A stretch of DNA of 64,000 nt from VAZQ01 sp963817135 (GTDB lineage Bacteria; Pseudomonadota; Alphaproteobacteria; Rhizobiales; Xanthobacteraceae). The position numbers and the translations under genes were made by a program. The notes under the pieces were generated by a model. It was not told where the DNA came from. It did no database searches and was given only the letters and a program-made list of their open reading frames with translations. The stretch's first letter is position 1. Every line of letters starts with the position of its first letter. The stretch covers positions 124,001 through 188,000 of the forward strand of contig CAWFNG010000016.1 of assembly GCA_963817135.1 (NCBI GenBank), in the 5' to 3' direction. Shown here piece after piece: positions 60,279-64,000 of the stretch.

Positions 60279-61556
60279 ATGAGTCGGGTTCTCATGCCTG
60301 GTTTTTGCCGCGATTGCTGCCGTGACGTGCCGGACGCAGCTGGCCGCTGCCGGGCATGCGGTTCGCCGCGGCTGCTCCGCCACCGGCAAATCGACGCCCT
60401 TGCAATCGCACATGTCGACTGCGACGCATTCTACGCAACCATCGAAAAACGTGATGAGCCTTCGCTCAAGGACAAGCCGGTGATTGTCGGCGGGGGTCAA
60501 CGCGGTGTCGTGCTTACTGCCTGCTACGTCGCGCGCACGTTCGGCGTGAAATCCGCCATGCCGATGTTCGAAGCACGAAGATTGTGCCCGCATGCCATGA
60601 TCGTTCGCCCGAACATGGAGAAGTACGCGCAGGTTGCTCGCGAAGTGCGCGCGCTCATGCTGAAGCTGACGCCCATCGTCGAGCCGGTATCGATCGACGA
60701 AGCCTTCATCGATCTTTCCGGAACGGCGCGCCTGCATGGCAGGAGTCCCGCCAAATCGCTCGCAGGTTTTGCCGGCGAAGTCGAAAACAGCCTCGGCATC
60801 ACGGTTTCAATTGGTCTTTCGTGCAACAAATTTCTCGCCAAGATCGCCTCTGATCTCGACAAGCCGCGCGGCTTTGCAATCATCGGGCTGGACGAGGCAC
60901 CGAATCTGTTGGCCGCCAAACCGGTCACCTTGATCTTCGGCGTGGGCAGAGTAGCGCAACAGCGACTTGCGCGGGATGGCTTGCGCACCATCGGCGACCT
61001 TCAGCGCACCGGGGAAGACGAATTGCGGCGACGCTATGGTGCAGAGGGCATGCGCCTGTGGCGGCTTGCGCATGCGCTTGACGATCGTTCGGTGCGGGCC
61101 GAGCGCGAAAGCAAAAGCATTTCCGCCGAGACGACTTTCGAGCGCGACATCGCTGATTTTCGCTCACTTGAGCTTCTGTTGTGGCAATTGAGCGAAAAGG
61201 TTTCTCTGCGCCTGAAGCGCACCGCGCTTGCCGGTTCGACGGTCACGCTCAAGCTCAAGGCCGCTGATTTTCGGATTCGCACGCGGGCGCAGTCGCTTCC
61301 CCACCCGACTCAGCTGGCCGAGCGAATCTTCGCGGTCGGGCGCGACCTGCTCGCGCGCGAAATCGACGCCACGATGTTTCGCCTGATCGGCATCGGCATA
61401 TCCGGACTGTGCCCGGCCGACGGATCTGATTTCGCGGACCTGATCGATCGCCGCGCCGCCCAGGCCGAACAGGCCGTGGATCGGCTGCGGGAAAGGTTTG
61501 GCAGCGACGCAGTGGTTAAAGGGAGGGGATTTGGTCGGACGACAGAGGACGGATGA
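60279..61556 (+). CDS. dinB: DNA polymerase IV with N-terminal zinc-ribbon-like extension
   Basis: Y-family translesion polymerase, about 425 residues from ATG 60279. The N-terminus has two CxxC pairs (CRDC at 10-13, CRAC at 24-27) before the polymerase begins at AIAHVDCDAFYATIEKRDEP. Active-site motifs are HVDCDAFYA and EPVSIDEAFIDLSG, followed by GLSCNKFLAKIASDLDKP and the helix-hairpin-helix FGVGRVAQQRLA. No LexA box was seen upstream. The last residues RTTEDG and the stop lie in a repeat arm. Confidence 0.93.
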   Translation: MSRVLMPGFCRDCCRDVPDAAGRCRACGSPRLLRHRQIDALAIAHVDCDAFYATIEKRDEPSLKDKPVIVGGGQRGVVLTACYVARTFGVKSAMPMFEARRLCPHAMIVRPNMEKYAQVAREVRALMLKLTPIVEPVSIDEAFIDLSGTARLHGRSPAKSLAGFAGEVENSLGITVSIGLSCNKFLAKIASDLDKPRGFAIIGLDEAPNLLAAKPVTLIFGVGRVAQQRLARDGLRTIGDLQRTGEDELRRRYGAEGMRLWRLAHALDDRSVRAERESKSISAETTFERDIADFRSLELLLWQLSEKVSLRLKRTALAGSTVTLKLKAADFRIRTRAQSLPHPTQLAERIFAVGRDLLAREIDATMFRLIGIGISGLCPADGSDFADLIDRRAAQAEQAVDRLRERFGSDAVVKGRGFGRTTEDG

Positions 61557-61616
61557 CAGAGGACAGACCGAGGTCGTGGATGCTTCTCTGTCCTCCGTCG
61601 TCTGTGCTCCGTCATC
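61538..61616. repeat. Palindromic repeat shared by the 3' ends of dinB and eipB
   Basis: Left arm 61538-61566 (gacgacagaggacggatgac...) pairs with right arm 61588-61616; 23 of 29 positions match by my count. Each arm is itself two copies of a gaygacrgagsac unit. The stop codons of both convergent genes fall inside the arms, so the element replaced both natural ends. It probably serves as a bidirectional terminator. Confidence 0.75.
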
Positions 61617-62475
61617 TGTTACACGGCTTCGTCTCGCGAACCTCGATCGAACTGAGCTCACCGCTGATTGCAAAATCGTTATAGTCGAGCACGAGTGAGC
61701 GCGAGACGCCGTTCTCGTACAGCTCGAACCTGATTGCATAAATCGGTGGCTGATCCACGGTCTTGGCAGCACTGTCGAAGTAACTCACCGTCACCGGCCA
61801 ACGCTTGAGACCGGCGAGCGCCGGCTGGCCGGCGGCCGCATCGTCGGGCGCGCGGTCGTCAGAGGCAATTGCATGCCCGATGACGGTAAGCGTGTTGTAG
61901 AGTTTGTCGCCCTTGTCCGAGCCATCATAGACGGCGGCCTCCAAAAGGCTTTTCTCCTCGCGAGCAGCCTCGATGATGCGGCGCATGTGATCGGTGGGAA
62001 ATGCGACCGCCCGCGCGAGATTGAATTTTTTTGCGGTTGGATTGCTAAGGCTGACCGCTACCTTGTCTGCAAGGCGATCAGCCTGCCCGTCGACCGTATC
62101 GATGAGCGTCTCATTGAGATAATTCTGCGATCTGAAGATGAATCTGGTTGCCGCCTCGTCTTCCCAAGTGGTCGAGCGCAAATCGCTCAGCGTGACCTTG
62201 CCTTCGCCGTTGTCGAGTTCCGAGACCTGCCGGAATTGAAGCACGTAACCGTCGCAGGCATTGCCGGAGAAATCATAGAGTATGCGGCCGCGGGCCGACA
62301 CCGCGGACGAGTTTCCCCGCGCGTGCGCAAGCTTGAGCTCGTAGACGGCGCGGTGGGACGCAAGCTCGGGTGCGGGCTGGGCGGCGACTGCATGCGGCAG
62401 GTTCATGCCGGCGACCAGAAGCAGGCTCGCCAGCGCACCCGTGATTTGAAGGATTTGCCTGTTTTCCATCAGCAT
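61612..62475 (-). CDS. eipB: Envelope integrity protein EipB (DUF1849)
   Basis: Periplasmic protein needed for cell-envelope stability in Brucella. The 287-residue protein has a signal peptide (ITGALASLLLVAGMNLPHAVAA) and the beta-spiral domain with LASHRAVYELKLAHARGNSSA, ARGRILYDFSGNACDGYVLQF and IYAIRFELYENGVSRSLVLDYNDF. The conserved disulfide cysteines are Cys74 and Cys285, the latter only two residues from the end (KPCNR). The final codons overlap the palindromic repeat, but the essential Cys is kept. Confidence 0.92.
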   Translation of the reverse strand: MLMENRQILQITGALASLLLVAGMNLPHAVAAQPAPELASHRAVYELKLAHARGNSSAVSARGRILYDFSGNACDGYVLQFRQVSELDNGEGKVTLSDLRSTTWEDEAATRFIFRSQNYLNETLIDTVDGQADRLADKVAVSLSNPTAKKFNLARAVAFPTDHMRRIIEAAREEKSLLEAAVYDGSDKGDKLYNTLTVIGHAIASDDRAPDDAAAGQPALAGLKRWPVTVSYFDSAAKTVDQPPIYAIRFELYENGVSRSLVLDYNDFAISGELSSIEVRETKPCNR

Positions 62476-62618
62476 TGCACAATATTTCTTGCGACCTTTC
62501 TGGCGGCCAACATAGGCAGGGTATTTCCCCGGTGCAACCAGCGCAGACGGAGCCTTGCATGCAATAGCCTGATAGGCGAAGACACGACAGTCACCACGAA
62601 TGCAAAGGACAACGCATC

Positions 62619-63086
62619 ATGGCAGGAATGGTTGAACGGAAGCTTTCCGAATTGGGCATTTCGCTTCCGACGCCGGCAAGCCCGGTTGCAAATTATATTC
62701 CTTTCGTGCGCGCCGGAACGCTGCTGTTCGTCTCGGGTCAGCTTTGTTTCGATGCGAGCGGCAAGCCTGTTGCCAAAGGCAAGCTGGGGGCTGGCGTGTC
62801 ACTCGATGACGGCCAAAAAGCGGCACGCGCCTGCGCTATCAATGTTCTTGCGCAGATAAAATCGGCGCTCGGCGATCTCGATCGGGTAGCGCGGGTAGTA
62901 CGGCTTGGAGGATTTATCAATTCCGCGCCAAGCTTTCTCGATGGACCGAAGGTCATGAACGGCGCGTCCGATCTCATGGTGGAGGTATTCGGCGACAAAG
63001 GGCGCCATGCCCGCACCACCGTGGGTGTCGCCGTGCTGCCGGGCGATGTGGCCGTGGAAGTCGACGCCGTCGTCGAGGTGACTTGA
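62619..63086 (+). CDS. RidA family protein (YjgF/enamine deaminase)
   Basis: The 155-residue protein has the trimeric RidA fold with the N-terminal LSELGISLPTPASPVANYIP, FVSGQLCFDASGKPVAKGKLGA, the helix ALGDLDRVARVVRLGGFIN and the C-terminal HARTTVGVAVLPGDVAVEVDAVVE. The catalytic arginine region is RTTVGV. RidA removes reactive enamines made by PLP enzymes. The stop overlaps the next gene as TTGA. Confidence 0.93.
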   Translation: MAGMVERKLSELGISLPTPASPVANYIPFVRAGTLLFVSGQLCFDASGKPVAKGKLGAGVSLDDGQKAARACAINVLAQIKSALGDLDRVARVVRLGGFINSAPSFLDGPKVMNGASDLMVEVFGDKGRHARTTVGVAVLPGDVAVEVDAVVEVT

Positions 63087-63826
63087 ACCCGGTGCGGCAG
63101 CTTGACTGGCTTACTACGCGTCCCATCGCGCACCGCGGCCTGCATGACGCAAAGACCATCGTCGAGAACACGCCATCGGCGTTCCTGGCGGCCATAGCCG
63201 GCGGCTACGGAATCGAATGCGACCTGCAGATCAGCGCGGACGGCGAGGCCATGGTTCACCACGACGATGCCCTTGGCCGCCTCACGGACGGCACCGGTCG
63301 CCTCAATACCGTGACGGCTGCCGACCTGAAGCGCGTTGCCTTCAAGGCAACGAGCGACCATATGATCACGCTCGGCGAGCTGTGCGACTTGGCCGCTGAC
63401 CGCGCCGCGCTGGTGATTGAGCTAAAGAGCAGCGGCAATGGCGACCGCCGCCTGGTTGCCCGCGCTGCCGCGGTGCTGTCCGGCTATCGCGGGCGCGCCG
63501 CGCTGATGTCGTTTGATCCCGAGCTAACGGCCGTACTGCATGGGATGGCGCCCCGACTGCCTCGCGGCATTGTTGCGGAGCGGGGCTACCCGCGCGCAAA
63601 TGGTTTCTACGCTGCGGCGCAGCGCTCCATCCGCTACGGCGTGCAGGTCCTGCGAACGCGACCGCAATTTATCGCTTATTCTGTCGATGATCTGCCCGCG
63701 GCGATGCCGACGCTCGCCAAACGACTTGGGCTTCCCGTTCTGGCGTGGACGGTACGCCGCGCTGAGCAGCAGCAAAAGGCGAAGCGCTATGCCGACCAGA
63801 TCATTTTTGAAGGATATCGGCCATGA
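63083..63826 (+). CDS. Glycerophosphodiester phosphodiesterase
   Basis: Cleaves glycerophosphodiesters to glycerol-3-phosphate and an alcohol. The TTG start at 63083 overlaps the ridA stop and gives 247 residues with the family motifs PIAHRGLHDAKTIVENTPSAF, the metal-binding ECDLQISADGEAMVHHDDAL and the ending VLAWTVRRAEQQQKAKRYADQIIFEGY. No signal peptide, so a cytosolic (UgpQ-like) type. Confidence 0.92.
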   Translation: MNPVRQLDWLTTRPIAHRGLHDAKTIVENTPSAFLAAIAGGYGIECDLQISADGEAMVHHDDALGRLTDGTGRLNTVTAADLKRVAFKATSDHMITLGELCDLAADRAALVIELKSSGNGDRRLVARAAAVLSGYRGRAALMSFDPELTAVLHGMAPRLPRGIVAERGYPRANGFYAAAQRSIRYGVQVLRTRPQFIAYSVDDLPAAMPTLAKRLGLPVLAWTVRRAEQQQKAKRYADQIIFEGYRP

Positions 63827-63861
63827 TTTGCAAGCTGCAACGGGCCGACTAATTTCCGAGC

Positions 63862-64000
63862 ATGGCAATCGAACAACTTAATCTGCGTGTCACCAACTCC
63901 ATTGGCGAGATCGCCGCCGAGACTTGGGATGCCTGCGCAAATCCAGAGACCGGTGCCGGCCCCCCCTTGCAATGTGCAACAAAAGCAGATTTCACATCAG
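63862..64000 (+). CDS. GNAT-like/peptidoglycan-related acyltransferase, N-terminal part (runs off window)
   Basis: Begins at ATG 63862 with MAIEQLNLRVTNSIGEIAAE followed by TWDACANPETGAG. The SIxEIxAxxWDACANP pattern resembles the start of COG3146 (peptidogalycan biosynthesis, GNAT-fold) proteins. Only about 46 residues are present. Residues after CANPET look less typical and follow a run of seven C, where another frameshift is possible. Confidence 0.5.
   Translation, partial: MAIEQLNLRVTNSIGEIAAETWDACANPETGAGPPLQCATKADFTS

Noticed and set aside
1..64000. Defence island, prophage or integrative element
   Set aside because: No integrase, transposase, toxin-antitoxin, restriction or phage structural genes were recognised, and gene order is largely the housekeeping order of the group.

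Overview
The window looks like chromosomal DNA of a GC-rich alphaproteobacterium of the Hyphomicrobiales (Rhizobiales), near the Bradyrhizobiaceae/Xanthobacteraceae. The reasons are gene content and order: yceD-plsX-fabH, ribD-ribE-ribH-nusB, thiL, hppA, pyrB-pyrC'-plsY-dprA-topA-rnr, divK-pleD, and the family markers EipB (DUF1849) and a ubiquinol-cytochrome c chaperone. Alphaproteobacterial regulatory motifs are also present: GTTC-N7-GTTC LexA boxes and a GGAAC-N17-CGTT EcfG-type promoter. No rRNA, tRNA, CRISPR array, transposase gene, prophage or recognisable defence island was seen.

Layout. 1-6601: lipid synthesis and envelope genes (fabH start, plsX, yceD, cytochrome bc1 chaperone, bamE, proton pyrophosphatase hppA) and an FMN-dependent hydroxy-acid dehydrogenase. 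6652-11714: the thiL and nusB/riboflavin genes, with an oppositely oriented, frameshifted P450 lying between thiL and nusB. 12448-23104: a catabolic/transport block with a two-component flavin monooxygenase, a TAXI-type binding protein, a pair of acyl-CoA dehydrogenases, and a complete divergent five-gene peptide/nickel-type ABC transporter. 23213-29990: gyrA, and ssb/uvrA divergent around two LexA boxes. 30188-36849: small stress and envelope genes (EcfG-type small protein, MaoC, GST, Omp25-like barrel, DUF2189, an acid-ceramidase-like hydrolase, dienelactone hydrolase, RlpA). 36907-41116: a polyamine-type ABC operon ending in a 5-hydroxyisourate hydrolase gene. 41236-46392: HAD dehalogenase, ModA-like protein, PAP2 phosphatase, ruvX and an AidB-like dehydrogenase. 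46500-57306: pyrimidine and DNA/RNA housekeeping genes. 57728-64000: PleD/DivK signalling, Pol IV, EipB, RidA, GDPD and the start of an acyltransferase.

The most unusual layer is not gene content but small palindromic repeats. A 166-168 bp twin-hairpin element occurs as two nearly identical copies in opposite orientation (35173-35338 and 49375-49542), with a decayed third copy filling the whole gap at 41940-42085. Other palindromes lie in frame inside uvrA and the bc1 chaperone gene. Others sit at convergent gene ends and supply stop codons and last residues of RuvX, DinB, EipB and, as a half-element, the Omp25-like protein. Four reading frames (P450, ABC ATPase, Nudix, a small membrane peptide) are broken by single-step frameshifts. 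These could be real decay or base-call errors.
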